Shown in pieces: positions 1 through 8,934 of a stretch of DNA of 64,000 bases. Position numbers and translations under genes: made by a program. Source of the stretch: Geosporobacter ferrireducens (lineage in GTDB: Bacteria; Bacillota; Clostridia; Peptostreptococcales; Thermotaleaceae); assembly GCF_001750685.1 (NCBI RefSeq), contig NZ_CP017269.1, forward strand, positions 2,149,416-2,213,415, in the 5' to 3' direction. Under the pieces are notes generated by a model, which was given only the letters and a program-made list of their open reading frames with translations, made no database searches and was not told the origin of the DNA. The stretch's first letter is position 1; every line of letters starts with the position of its first letter.

Positions 1-489
1 GGATGCGGCATACACAGCTATGAAGCTTTTCAAGTTTAAAGGATATACAAAAAACAACCAATGCCATAAATTCATAATATAATCAAATAAAAACCCCCAG
101 CAAAATGCAAAGACAGCCAACAGCAGCCGGGATGGATTTGGAACTATTTTTTTAATAAGTCCCGCGCTGCAACCGGCCAATCCCCAGGCCAGCATCTGCC
201 AAGGGGTCCATGGCCCATGCCCTAGAAAACTGTTTGACACAAGGGCCGCTGTAGCACCTACCAAAAAACCATAGAAGGGTCCAAATACAGTACCCGATAA
301 AATGACTAAAAATGTGGTCGGCTGTACATTCGGCAGGGCCGCAAAAGGCACTCTGGATATTCCGGCTAGTCCGGATAAGGTGGCTATAATAGCAATTTCT
401 TTTACATATCCCCTTCTTTTCTCATAAAAGTAAAAAACCGAGAATAAGGACACCATTAAGATCGCTACTGACAATATTCCATAGTTCAT
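1..489 (-). CDS. ECF transporter S component (partial, runs off the left edge)
   Basis: This is a hydrophobic membrane protein whose N-terminal 163 residues are inside the window. The ATG at 487-489 follows the stop codon of the ATPase gene by one base, so the two are translationally coupled. The conserved stretch SRVPFAALPNVQPTTF, then GTVFGPFYGFLVGA and GPWTPWQM, is the pattern of the ECF-type substrate-binding (S) subunits that work with the EcfA ATPase and EcfT scaffold. The operon sits behind a cobalamin riboswitch and carries a DUF4430 (transcobalamin-like) lipoprotein, so cobalamin, a cobinamide precursor or dimethylbenzimidazole is the likely substrate. The family is read from the sequence; the substrate is inferred from context. 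The C-terminus is outside the window. Confidence 0.85.
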   Translation of the reverse strand, partial: MNYGILSVAILMVSLFSVFYFYEKRRGYVKEIAIIATLSGLAGISRVPFAALPNVQPTTFLVILSGTVFGPFYGFLVGATAALVSNSFLGHGPWTPWQMLAWGLAGCSAGLIKKIVPNPSRLLLAVFAFCWGFLFDYIMNLWHWLFFVYPLNLKSFIAVYAAS

Positions 490-490
490 G

Positions 491-2071
491 TTACATGACT
501 CCCTTTTTTAATAATGGATTTACTGCATATAATGCATCCTCTTGGGTAAGAATCCGGTCATAGCGTCCTTTAAAAAGCTTATTCATTTGCGTAGTGTAGT
601 ACACACCGGAAGTCAGCACTTCATATTTCCCCCCCAGCTGTGCTATGCTGCCGTCAAACATGAGGCAAACCTGATCACAGAATTTTGACACAAATTCAAC
701 ATCATGGGTAACGATCAGCACTGTTTTTCCTTGACCCTTCAGGTCTGCTATAATATTTCCCATCCGCTCCTTTAACTCTCTGTCTAACCCTCTTGTCGGT
801 TCATCAAGCAGAATAATTTCCGGTTCCATAACCAATATGGAAGCAAGTGCCACTCTTTGCTTTTCTCCACCGCTTAAATCCCTGGGGTTTTTTTCCTTAT
901 ATATTTCGATGTCCAGTGCTTTTAGAATCTTATCAATCCTTGAATAATCCTTTATTTTCTTGTTATCTAAAGTAAATTTTAACTCCTCATAGACGGTATC
1001 ATTAAACAAATAATCATTAGGATTTTGAGAGAGATATCCAATCGTTCCCCTTATCTCTGTCTTTCCATGGGTTGGCTTTACAAGTCCGCATATGTTTTTC
1101 AGCAGGGTAGTTTTGCCGCTTCCATTTTCCCCCATAATCGCTAATACTTCTCCTTCTGAAACCTTCAGGTCGATCTCCTTGAGCGCCTTTTTTCCATTCT
1201 CATATCGGAAAGAAAGCTTTTGTAAAGAAATTATTTCTTTGGCATTTGGATGCTTGCCTGAAGGTATTTGCATTGCCGGGTTTTCCTTCCCTAATAAGCG
1301 GTGCAGTTCTCTTCTTCCGCTTTTAATGGTCAAAGGTATTTCACGAATACCCAGCTTCACAAAAAAATCTGCAATCGAAGGTAGAAACTTTTTTTGATGC
1401 AAAGCATTCCAATGGCAAAACCGATTGGGGGCACCATCAAATACCAGTTCACCCTCCTCCATAAAAAGAATTCTATCGGCCAAATGAAAGCATCGATCGA
1501 TTCGCTGCTCTATCAGTACGATGGTATATCCCAATTCCTCATTTAACCTTTTGATAATCTGAAGCACTTCTTCTGCTGTAGTCGGATCTAACTGAGAGGT
1601 TGGCTCATCCAATACTAAAAACCTATATCCCATAGACAGCGTAGCTCCGATAGCTACTTTTTGCTTCTGCCCGCCGGAAAGCTCATAGTTCTTTTTATCT
1701 CGAATATCCCACATGTTTAAAAAGCTCAGTGTCTCCAATACCTTTTTTCTCATCGTTGCATATTCTTCTCCAATATTTTCTAAACCAAAAGCAATTTCTC
1801 TTTCTACCTGATCCATTACCAATTGTTTCTCTGGATCTTGAAATACCATTCCTACAGAAGCAGAACTTTCAATCGTGCCTGCTATTTTTCCTCCATAAAA
1901 CTCAGGCACAATCCGGTTAAAAACCCTGCCTAAAGTGGACTTTCCAGAGCCTGATTTTCCAAGCAACAGAATAAATTCTCCTTCCCTTAGGGTTAGTTGA
2001 ATATTCTTTAGCGCCGCCTTTTCCTGTCGCGGATAATAGTAGGTCAAGTCCTGTATTTTAAAAACTTCCAT
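491..2071 (-). CDS. Energy-coupling factor ABC transporter, fused double ATPase (EcfA1-EcfA2 in one chain)
   Basis: The 526-residue protein carries two complete ABC ATPase domains. The first has Walker A GKSGSGKST at about residues 38-46, signature LSGGQKQKV and Walker B FLVLDEPTSQLD. The second has Walker A GENGSGKTT near residue 310, signature LSGGEKQRV and Walker B IILLDEPTRGLD. It powers uptake of the vitamin bound by the S component through the EcfT scaffold. Its start overlaps the end of ecfT by 28 bases, and the S-component ATG follows its stop directly, so the module is a dedicated (group I type) ECF transporter rather than a shared one. The cobalamin riboswitch upstream of the operon suggests repression by B12. 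No damage is visible. Confidence 0.95.
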   Translation of the reverse strand: MEVFKIQDLTYYYPRQEKAALKNIQLTLREGEFILLLGKSGSGKSTLGRVFNRIVPEFYGGKIAGTIESSASVGMVFQDPEKQLVMDQVEREIAFGLENIGEEYATMRKKVLETLSFLNMWDIRDKKNYELSGGQKQKVAIGATLSMGYRFLVLDEPTSQLDPTTAEEVLQIIKRLNEELGYTIVLIEQRIDRCFHLADRILFMEEGELVFDGAPNRFCHWNALHQKKFLPSIADFFVKLGIREIPLTIKSGRRELHRLLGKENPAMQIPSGKHPNAKEIISLQKLSFRYENGKKALKEIDLKVSEGEVLAIMGENGSGKTTLLKNICGLVKPTHGKTEIRGTIGYLSQNPNDYLFNDTVYEELKFTLDNKKIKDYSRIDKILKALDIEIYKEKNPRDLSGGEKQRVALASILVMEPEIILLDEPTRGLDRELKERMGNIIADLKGQGKTVLIVTHDVEFVSKFCDQVCLMFDGSIAQLGGKYEVLTSGVYYTTQMNKLFKGRYDRILTQEDALYAVNPLLKKGVM

Positions 2072-2928
2072 TTCTTATTCCCCCAGATTACTAAAAGACT
2101 CGTTGCCAACACAAAATCTATAATCAATAAATAGCGTATATCCCCAGCATAAAACGGTTCCAGTTCCGGATAAAAAACATATCCGCCTCTACCGGTTGTC
2201 AGTCCGTAAACCAATAAAAATGCCATTAAAAAACTGATTCCATTAAAAAGGTAGTCTACCGCCTTTATATGTACCCGTGCATAAGAAGTTCTTTTACCGA
2301 TGCCATAGCTTCTGGAATGAAGGGCTTCTGCCCGGTCCAAAGAACCTTCCAGCGAAGAAATCAAAATCACCTTCAACACAGGATAATAAGCTTTTATCTT
2401 TTCGTTAAGTTTTTTTGCCTGAAAATTTACCCCTCTCAAAACCATTACATCTTTGACTCTAAGCAGCTCTATTTTTAGCCGGTGGATAATATTTACCGTT
2501 AGGGACAGGGTCAAAGTTAATTTCTGCGCATGCTTTGAAAAAAAACTGAAGGTTTCATCCCGATCCGTCATCATTCCATAGAGGACAAATAAAAGAAAAA
2601 TGCAAATCAGTTTCAGTCCCATATTCGTACCGTAGGCTATCGCTTCCATAGTTATTTTTACTCTTCCAAACACTGGGATCTTAGGCGTCCTATACAGTAT
2701 GGTCCTTCCGCTTTGAGAAACTAAAGGATTGATAATCAAAATCAGCAGCCCGTTATATAACCCCAAGATGATGGCGCTCTTTGCTTTCTCGAACTTCCCA
2801 ATGCTGCAAAACACTGCCAGTATAAAGCATAAAATAGAGACAATATATAGGGGATGCATATACAGTAAGATCATGCTCAGTAAAACAAATTGAAAGATTA
2901 TCATTGTAAGAGGATGCAGCTTTATCAT
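2044..2928 (-). CDS. ECF transporter transmembrane scaffold EcfT (CbiQ family)
   Basis: A 294-residue protein with several hydrophobic segments (about residues 8-40, 55-65, 105-120 and two near the C-terminus). The cytosolic stretch around residues 180-215 ends in the EcfT signature LDRAEALHSRSYG, which couples to the ATPases through the Ala-Arg-Gly-like motifs. It is the scaffold joining the S component to the fused ATPase. The start has GGTGAT upstream and follows the lipoprotein stop by eight bases; its end overlaps the ATPase gene. Length is slightly above the family norm of about 260. Confidence 0.9.
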   Translation of the reverse strand: MIKLHPLTMIIFQFVLLSMILLYMHPLYIVSILCFILAVFCSIGKFEKAKSAIILGLYNGLLILIINPLVSQSGRTILYRTPKIPVFGRVKITMEAIAYGTNMGLKLICIFLLFVLYGMMTDRDETFSFFSKHAQKLTLTLSLTVNIIHRLKIELLRVKDVMVLRGVNFQAKKLNEKIKAYYPVLKVILISSLEGSLDRAEALHSRSYGIGKRTSYARVHIKAVDYLFNGISFLMAFLLVYGLTTGRGGYVFYPELEPFYAGDIRYLLIIDFVLATSLLVIWGNKKWKFLKYRT

Positions 2929-2936
2929 AAAATCAC

Positions 2937-3872
2937 CTAATTTGTTCTTGGTATAGATACTAAGTTCTCTTCTGTTACAATTAAAGAATACATCCCGTTT
3001 ATACTTTCCGGATTTTCATAAAGGATTTTAGCAGCTTTTTGAATGCAGTTTTCATCGTTTCCCGTAATCATCCAAAGAGATGCTGTAGACCCATAGTGTT
3101 TGGGAACAGAAACAATCACTGCAGCCTTTTCATATTCACCGGCTGATTCGCCTGTAAAACTCAGTGCTTTTATTTTCCGATCTATTTCAAAGTATAAACC
3201 GGCTTTGCTTTTATTTTGGTAGATATCCTTGATAAAATCATTTTTAATCATTTGCTCCCAGGGGCCAATAACAATTGTATGCTTGTTTTCATCCTCCAGA
3301 TGGGCTTCAATCCCTGCCATAATCTGCGTATGTGCTCCCTGTTCCTTTAAAAAAACATCTATTTTCTTTGCCTGCTCTTCATATTCTAAAGCATATTGAA
3401 TCTCTGTCTGTAAAATGTTTCCGGCAAAACCATTTACAAAGTTGTTCGGATAAGCTCCAATAATACTGGACATAAAGGCATCACTGCTCCAGTCATGATA
3501 GTCCCAAATAACGATATCTCCTGGGAGCAGGTCATAGTCATTTGCACCGATCTGTGCTAATAAGCCATTTACATAATAGAACCAATCCATCTTTTGTCTG
3601 TTTTTCTTATCCGTAAAGCCTGACTTTAATCCATTGATCCCATTAACAAAGCCGCCTCCATAAGCAGTTTCTATATCAAAGTACTTTTCCATCACATCCA
3701 TCACAGTTGTATCTTTGTCAAGATTCACTGTTTTGCTATGTAGTTTTTCTTTTCCAAAATCTCGGGTAATGATAATCTCTACGGTTCCTGTTTCCTGGTT
3801 CTCTGGCTGGCTGCAGCCCCCCAGCAAAATCACCAATATTAATAAGAATGAGAATATCCTTGCTTTTTTCAT
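2937..3872 (-). CDS. DUF4430 (transcobalamin-like) lipoprotein of the ECF operon
   Basis: The first gene of the leftward operon. An upstream ATG at 3882-3884 is in frame, but the GGAGG site lies inside that extension, five bases before the ATG at 3870-3872, so the shorter start is chosen. The N-terminus MKKARIFSFLLILVILLGGC is a lipoprotein signal with lipobox LGGC. A DUF4430-like domain follows, with the pattern TTVMDVMEKYFDIET, a glycine-rich turn, WFYYVNG and PGDIVIWDYHDW. In vertebrate transcobalamins this fold forms the C-terminal part of the B12 site. Together with the riboswitch this suggests an extracellular binding protein handing a corrinoid to the ECF complex; that role is inferred. 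The second half (about 170-310) is not recognised. Confidence 0.8.
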   Translation of the reverse strand: MKKARIFSFLLILVILLGGCSQPENQETGTVEIIITRDFGKEKLHSKTVNLDKDTTVMDVMEKYFDIETAYGGGFVNGINGLKSGFTDKKNRQKMDWFYYVNGLLAQIGANDYDLLPGDIVIWDYHDWSSDAFMSSIIGAYPNNFVNGFAGNILQTEIQYALEYEEQAKKIDVFLKEQGAHTQIMAGIEAHLEDENKHTIVIGPWEQMIKNDFIKDIYQNKSKAGLYFEIDRKIKALSFTGESAGEYEKAAVIVSVPKHYGSTASLWMITGNDENCIQKAAKILYENPESINGMYSLIVTEENLVSIPRTN

Positions 3873-3908
3873 AAAAACCTCCATAGATAATATTCATAGA
3901 GCCCATTT

Positions 3909-3940
3909 AAAAAATCCTCTCCGAAAAGGGAGAGGATTTT
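3909..3940 (-). terminator. Riboswitch expression-platform terminator of the ECF operon
   Basis: On the minus strand AAATCCTCTCC and GGAGAGGATTTTTTAAA form an 11-bp stem with a six-base loop and a U-run. It lies between the cobalamin aptamer and the lipoprotein gene, 37 bases before its start, as expected for transcription attenuation. Confidence 0.8.
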
Positions 3941-4059
3941 CACATATGAGTTCAACGGCTGATATATGAGGAAATCTATTCCCTCATATAGAATGCATTC
4001 GTCATTGAAATAGCATATATGTCTTCAATCTCTCTGAGTCGGAAATCTATTGAAGAGCA

Positions 4060-4218
4060 TCATGCTAGGTCTTCTGGCTCCCGGGTCATCTTCAGATTAG
4101 GTCTTCCCGTTCTTTCCTCATCAAAGATTGAGTAATAAACGGTGACATATTCTAATCCTCATATCCGGTTACAGCTGCGACTACAGCAAGGGGATTTCAC
4201 CCTTTTCCCTTAACATGA
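4060..4218 (-). promoter_or_regulatory. Cobalamin riboswitch controlling the ECF operon
   Basis: Read on the minus strand, the region has the paired ends TCATG/CATGA, the conserved core GGGTGAAATCCCCTTGCTG, GTCACCG, CGGGAAGACC and the B12 box GAGCCAGAAGACCTAGC. These are the sequence landmarks of the cobalamin riboswitch class. The attenuator hairpin at 3909-3940 follows about 120 bases downstream. It should shut off the transporter operon when adenosylcobalamin is plentiful. Confidence 0.93.
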
Positions 4219-4239
4219 CAAATCTGCTAAATTAATACT

Positions 4240-4268
4240 AGTTTACCACTAAATTAATACCTTATCAA
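4240..4268 (-). promoter_or_regulatory. Promoter of the ECF operon
   Basis: On the minus strand TTGATA and TAAACT are separated by 17 bases, a good sigma-A match, ending about 22 bases before the start of the cobalamin aptamer. Confidence 0.65.
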
Positions 4269-4322
4269 CCTTTTTAGCTTATATAAATATATTCACGCTT
4301 CAAAACCTTTCCAATAATTATA

Positions 4323-4351
4323 TTGACGATTCTAAAAATGGATGCTATAAT
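4323..4351 (+). promoter_or_regulatory. Promoter of the orphan riboswitch transcript
   Basis: TTGACG and TATAAT are separated by exactly 17 bases, almost the sigma-A consensus. Transcription would start near 4358, about 20 bases before the aptamer. This is among the best promoters visible in the window. Confidence 0.8.
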
Positions 4352-4376
4352 GAATCTTAACTAAATGAAATGACTT

Positions 4377-4530
4377 CAATAGGTCCCGTATAGGGTTAAT
4401 AGGGAAGTACGGTGCGATACCGTCACAGCCCCCGCTACTGTAAATGATGACAAAACCTCACTAAGCCACTGTATCAATGGGAAGGCCAGAGGGAGTAGAG
4501 TGATTCATGAGTCAGGAGACCTGCCTATTG
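4377..4530 (+). promoter_or_regulatory. Orphan cobalamin riboswitch with no downstream coding gene
   Basis: The paired ends are CAATAGG at 4377-4383 and CCTATTG at 4524-4530. Inside are AGGGAAGTACGGTGCGATAC, the core ACAGCCCCCGCTACTGTAA, GGGAAGGCCAGAG and the B12 box GAGTCAGGAGACCTGCC. All landmarks of the class are present, so the aptamer looks functional. A small hairpin (4543-4559) and a terminator (4601-4630) follow. The next gene lies on the opposite strand, so the regulated product appears to be a non-coding RNA, which if extended would be antisense to the 3' end of the HD-domain gene. Confidence 0.92.
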
Positions 4531-4600
4531 CTAAATGTTACTACCTTCGGTGGGAAGGTCAGGCGTTTTATGTGATAGATTTTCTCTATACATATGATCA

Positions 4601-4630
4601 AAACCCTGTCCTGTGACAGGGTTTATTTTA
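4601..4630 (+). terminator. Terminator of the orphan riboswitch
   Basis: AAACCCTGTC and GACAGGGTTT form a perfect 10-bp stem with a four-base loop, followed by a U-rich tract. It ends the transcript about 70 bases after the aptamer and is the probable expression platform. Confidence 0.85.
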
Positions 4631-4714
4631 TTTATCTCATGCTTATACTAAGGGTCTCAATTCCCTTATTATAATACTAGTTTTGATTTCAAACAATTCT
4701 TTCCTCTATTTTCA

Positions 4715-4745
4715 AATCCCTCGGAATCGAGGGATTCTTTTTTTG
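4715..4745 (+). terminator. Second rightward terminator
   Basis: AATCCCTCG and CGAGGGATT form a 9-bp stem with a GAAT loop, then CTTTTTTTT. It would stop any transcript that escapes the first terminator before it enters the convergent HD-domain gene. A weaker hairpin (TAAGGG/CCCTTA) lies at 4649-4667 between the two terminators. Confidence 0.75.
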
Positions 4746-4822
4746 AAATTAATCAGACACACACAAGAGCTGCACCTACAGTTCCTCTCTATGATGCGTA
4801 TCAGGCAATTTATCCTAAACCA

Positions 4823-5425
4823 TTATTGGTATATACTATCTGCAAACTCAGGCAGCAGCCTGTAAATGGATTGGCCGATCTGCTCTTCAAAATAAGTTTT
4901 AAGCTCCAGTTCTTTTTTCCATTTGTGAACACTTAATTCGTTTACGCCTTTTTTGATGGCATTTTGGACCAAGCGTTTTTCAATAATACATAAACTAGAT
5001 GGCAGTGCCAATCCATCACACAGCTGGATTAAATGATCATAGTCATCATAGTTTATTTTGGTGATAAAATCTTGAATAAAAGCAGTTTCAGCATCTGTGC
5101 AGTCATTTTCTGCCAATGCTTCCTCTACATCCTTCAGCAGAAAAGAATGGGTTAAGCAAATTCTTGCACATTCAGTACAGCCTTTTTTCATTAGATAATC
5201 GTATCCGTCTATAATATGTCGGAGCTTTGTTTTGCCTTCTCTTCTTCCTATATCATGAAGACATCCTAATATATAGGCTTTTTCTGCATCAAGTTTAGTG
5301 TAGGCCTTTGCGATTGCTTCTGCAGCTTTTGCAACATTTAGAGAATGCTCCACCCAGGGTCCAGGGTTTCTTTGCCCTGCTTCCAACAGCATTTCTAAAG
5401 CTGCTTTTCTACTTGGTATAGACAT
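4823..5425 (-). CDS. HD-domain phosphohydrolase
   Basis: A 200-residue protein with an HD fold. The metal-binding pattern is WVEHSLNVAKAAEAIA (about residues 25-40), YILGCLHDIGRREGKTK with the His-Asp pair near 58-59, then HIIDGYDYL and the later SFLL. This arrangement is shared with small HD hydrolases that act on nucleotides or tRNA-related substrates; the exact substrate cannot be told. The ATG has GGAGATG upstream. The gene is monocistronic and faces the transcript of the orphan riboswitch end to end. Confidence 0.8.
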   Translation of the reverse strand: MSIPSRKAALEMLLEAGQRNPGPWVEHSLNVAKAAEAIAKAYTKLDAEKAYILGCLHDIGRREGKTKLRHIIDGYDYLMKKGCTECARICLTHSFLLKDVEEALAENDCTDAETAFIQDFITKINYDDYDHLIQLCDGLALPSSLCIIEKRLVQNAIKKGVNELSVHKWKKELELKTYFEEQIGQSIYRLLPEFADSIYQ

Positions 5426-5502
5426 ACTTTCATTTCATCTCCGTTTCTTTGCATAAAGGTGTGTCCTTCCCTATATTTTCAGTATGCCTAAACTCCATAA
5501 AA

Positions 5503-5690
5503 TTATTTCTGTAATAAAGCCGCTTCTACTGCATATTGGGCATGGATCGTTGTCGTATCAAAAACTTTTACCCCGCAGTCCCCCTGTTGGATCAACAGTG
5601 GAATTTCTGTACAGCCCTTCCCACCCCTTGTAAATTAGTCAGATTTTGATCGTATTTTGTTGTTATCCTTTCTATAATATTATTGAAACG
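5503..5690 (-). pseudogene. Aspartate/glutamate racemase relic (C-terminal fragment)
   Basis: Read on the minus strand, 5503-5625 encodes GKGCTEIPLLIQQ, then VKVFDTTTIHAQYAVEAAL and a stop. This is the conserved C-terminal signature of aspartate/glutamate racemases, including the second catalytic cysteine in GCTEIP and the DTT.IHA motif. A stop lies directly upstream in frame; a frame shift leads into a short stretch (IIERITTKYDQNL) that resembles the preceding helix. The remainder of the gene is missing, so this is a decayed fragment. The rest of 5690-6020 is AT-rich with nothing recognisable. Confidence 0.7.
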
Positions 5691-6019
5691 CCTCAGGCGG
5701 CAATTCCTGCAATTTTCAACTCTCTGAATAATCATTTTTTGTTAGTATATTTTATTATTGCAATCATATACTAGCCATAAGAGCATAATACTAGTAACAG
5801 TTTCAGCTTTAGATGTAGATCAACCGCTTGCTAGATTATGTTCTTTTTTCTATAATTGTTCATACTTCTTTCATTTTTTCCTCACAATTTTGGTTTAGAC
5901 TTTACTTATAAAGCAATTTAAATCATACCCCCTTTTTTTATATAGGGCTCTCGCTGCCAGTGAGGGCTCGTTGTGATTTTTGCTCTTGATATCCTATAAA
6001 ATAGCTGGCTTGAGAGAGC

Positions 6020-6076
6020 ATAAAACAAAAAAGAAAGAAGCTGCTCAAAAGTTCAATGAACGAATGAACAGCTTCT
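6020..6076 (-). terminator. groESL terminator
   Basis: On the minus strand AGAAGCTG and CAGCTTCT enclose a 25-base loop with its own inner TTCA/TGAA pairing, followed by TTCTTTTTTGTTTT. It lies about 80 bases downstream of the groEL stop. A 66-codon open frame across this region (5938-6138) overlaps the terminator and is not regarded as a gene. Confidence 0.8.
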
Positions 6077-6153
6077 AGATATTTTACTGCAATGTGGTCA
6101 ATGACTATTGTATATGCCTTAGACCTCTTATATTTCAAGGCTTATAGGACTGA

Positions 6154-7788
<1,635 letters not shown>

Positions 7789-7815
7789 CTACCTCCTAAA
7801 ATAAAGTTTTGTAAT

Positions 7816-8100
7816 TTACTCAACGATTGCTAAAATATCATTTTGTTTTAAAATTGTATACTCTATGCCATCGTATTTGATCTCAGTACCGGCATATTTT
7901 GAGAAAATTACCTTATCTCCTGCTTTTACTTCCATTTTGACTTCTTTTCCGTCAACCACTCCACCTGGTCCTACTGCAACGACTTCAGCCATTTGTGGCT
8001 GTTCTTTTGCTTGGGATGGTAAAACAATCCCGCTCTTTGTTTTTTCTTCAGCTTCTAATTTCTTAATAACAACTCTGTCTCCTAATGGTTTAACGTTCAT
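7816..8100 (-). CDS. groS: Co-chaperonin GroES (10 kDa)
   Basis: A 94-residue protein with the GroES pattern: [20 protein letters not shown], the mobile loop [16 protein letters not shown] that docks on GroEL, then [28 protein letters not shown] and the terminal [14 protein letters not shown]. It is the lid of the GroEL chamber. It is the first gene of the operon, with an AGGAGGG site before the ATG and the CIRCE operator 57 bases upstream of the start. Confidence 0.99.
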   Translation of the reverse strand: MNVKPLGDRVVIKKLEAEEKTKSGIVLPSQAKEQPQMAEVVAVGPGGVVDGKEVKMEVKAGDKVIFSKYAGTEIKYDGIEYTILKQNDILAIVE

Positions 8101-8156
8101 TAGAAACCCTCCTTGTGTTTTATGTATTTTGGTTGTAAATATATTTTTTCATATTG

Positions 8157-8183
8157 TTAGCACTCACTGTCGTTGAGTGCTAA
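8157..8183 (-). promoter_or_regulatory. CIRCE operator (HrcA site) of groESL
   Basis: TTAGCACTC and GAGTGCTAA are a perfect 9-bp inverted repeat with a 9-base spacer, the exact CIRCE consensus bound by the heat-shock repressor HrcA. On the minus strand a TATAAT -10 box (8189-8194) sits directly upstream, so the operator overlaps the transcription start. A good -35 at standard spacing is not evident. Confidence 0.97.
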
Positions 8184-8352
8184 TCACAATTATACTCTAA
8201 TATATCTTACTTATATATGCAAACCTGAATTTCATGCATTATCTGGCACTATTGGGTATTATCGCTAAATAGTTTAATTTTTATGCATTTTTCTTTCTCT
8301 ACCACTTTATTTTATCTGGATTTCTCATTCTTTCATTATTATACAAAATATA

Positions 8353-8934
8353 TTATTCTTCTCTATTGAATACCGCTTCATAGCCTTCGACGGTATCCAC
8401 ATCCATTTCTGCATTCTCTATCTCTATAGGTACCCAGATTACCGATTTCCTGTATTTCTCAATCAACATTCTTCCTCCCTGATCTCCTTCAATCCGCATC
8501 AGTTCCCTCCGCAACTTTTGCGGAAAAAGCACCGGATTGCCTCGCTTTTCTTTATAAACGGGAACAACAATGGCTTGGGGGTTTTGTTTAAAAGCAGTCA
8601 TCAGTTGATGAATCACAGAAGCAGTCAGGAAAACCTGATCTCCTACAAAAAACAGGTATCCCTCCGATTTTTGGCTGGCAGCTTCCAATCCAGCCCTTAC
8701 AGAAGTGCTCTGTCCCTCTTCAGCCATTTTATTATATACAGTTTTCAAATTATACTGATCTGCAAGGGCCTTTATCTCCTGCCGTCGATACACAAAAATA
8801 ATTTCTTCAAGACCGCCATCGACGACTGCCTGTATAACTCTTTCTATCATTGGTATGCCGCCCACAGGAAGCAGCAGCTTCTCTGTGCCCATTCTTTTAG
8901 AAAATCCTGCCGCTAGAATGATCCCTGTAACCAT
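8353..8934 (-). CDS. MocA-like nucleotidyltransferase (molybdenum cofactor cytidylyltransferase family)
   Basis: The N-terminus MVTGIILAAGFSKRMGTEKLLLPV is the nucleotide-binding signature LAAGxSxRMGxxK of the MobA/MocA superfamily. Further marks are VYNKMAEEGQSTSVRAGL, FFVGDQVFL and GNPVLFP. MocA makes molybdopterin cytosine dinucleotide for molybdenum hydroxylases such as xanthine dehydrogenase. A GTG start at 8943 is possible, but the AGAGGTGG site lies five bases before the ATG at 8932-8934, which is preferred. The 5' end overlaps the upstream regulator gene by 38 bases, so the three genes 12029-15067, 8897-12004 and this one form one operon. The substrate nucleotide is not certain from sequence alone. 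Confidence 0.85.
   Translation of the reverse strand: MVTGIILAAGFSKRMGTEKLLLPVGGIPMIERVIQAVVDGGLEEIIFVYRRQEIKALADQYNLKTVYNKMAEEGQSTSVRAGLEAASQKSEGYLFFVGDQVFLTASVIHQLMTAFKQNPQAIVVPVYKEKRGNPVLFPQKLRRELMRIEGDQGGRMLIEKYRKSVIWVPIEIENAEMDVDTVEGYEAVFNREE

Noticed and set aside
3873..3884. Upstream ATG for the DUF4430 lipoprotein
   Set aside because: The GGAGG site lies inside the extension, directly before the next ATG, which also starts a proper lipoprotein signal.
4683..4865. 60-codon open frame downstream of the orphan riboswitch, which could have been its regulated gene
   Set aside because: It lies across a terminator and the 3' end of the HD gene, with no ribosome binding site before its ATG.
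5938..6138. 66-codon open frame downstream of groEL
   Set aside because: It crosses the groESL terminator hairpin, has no ribosome binding site and no recognisable protein features.
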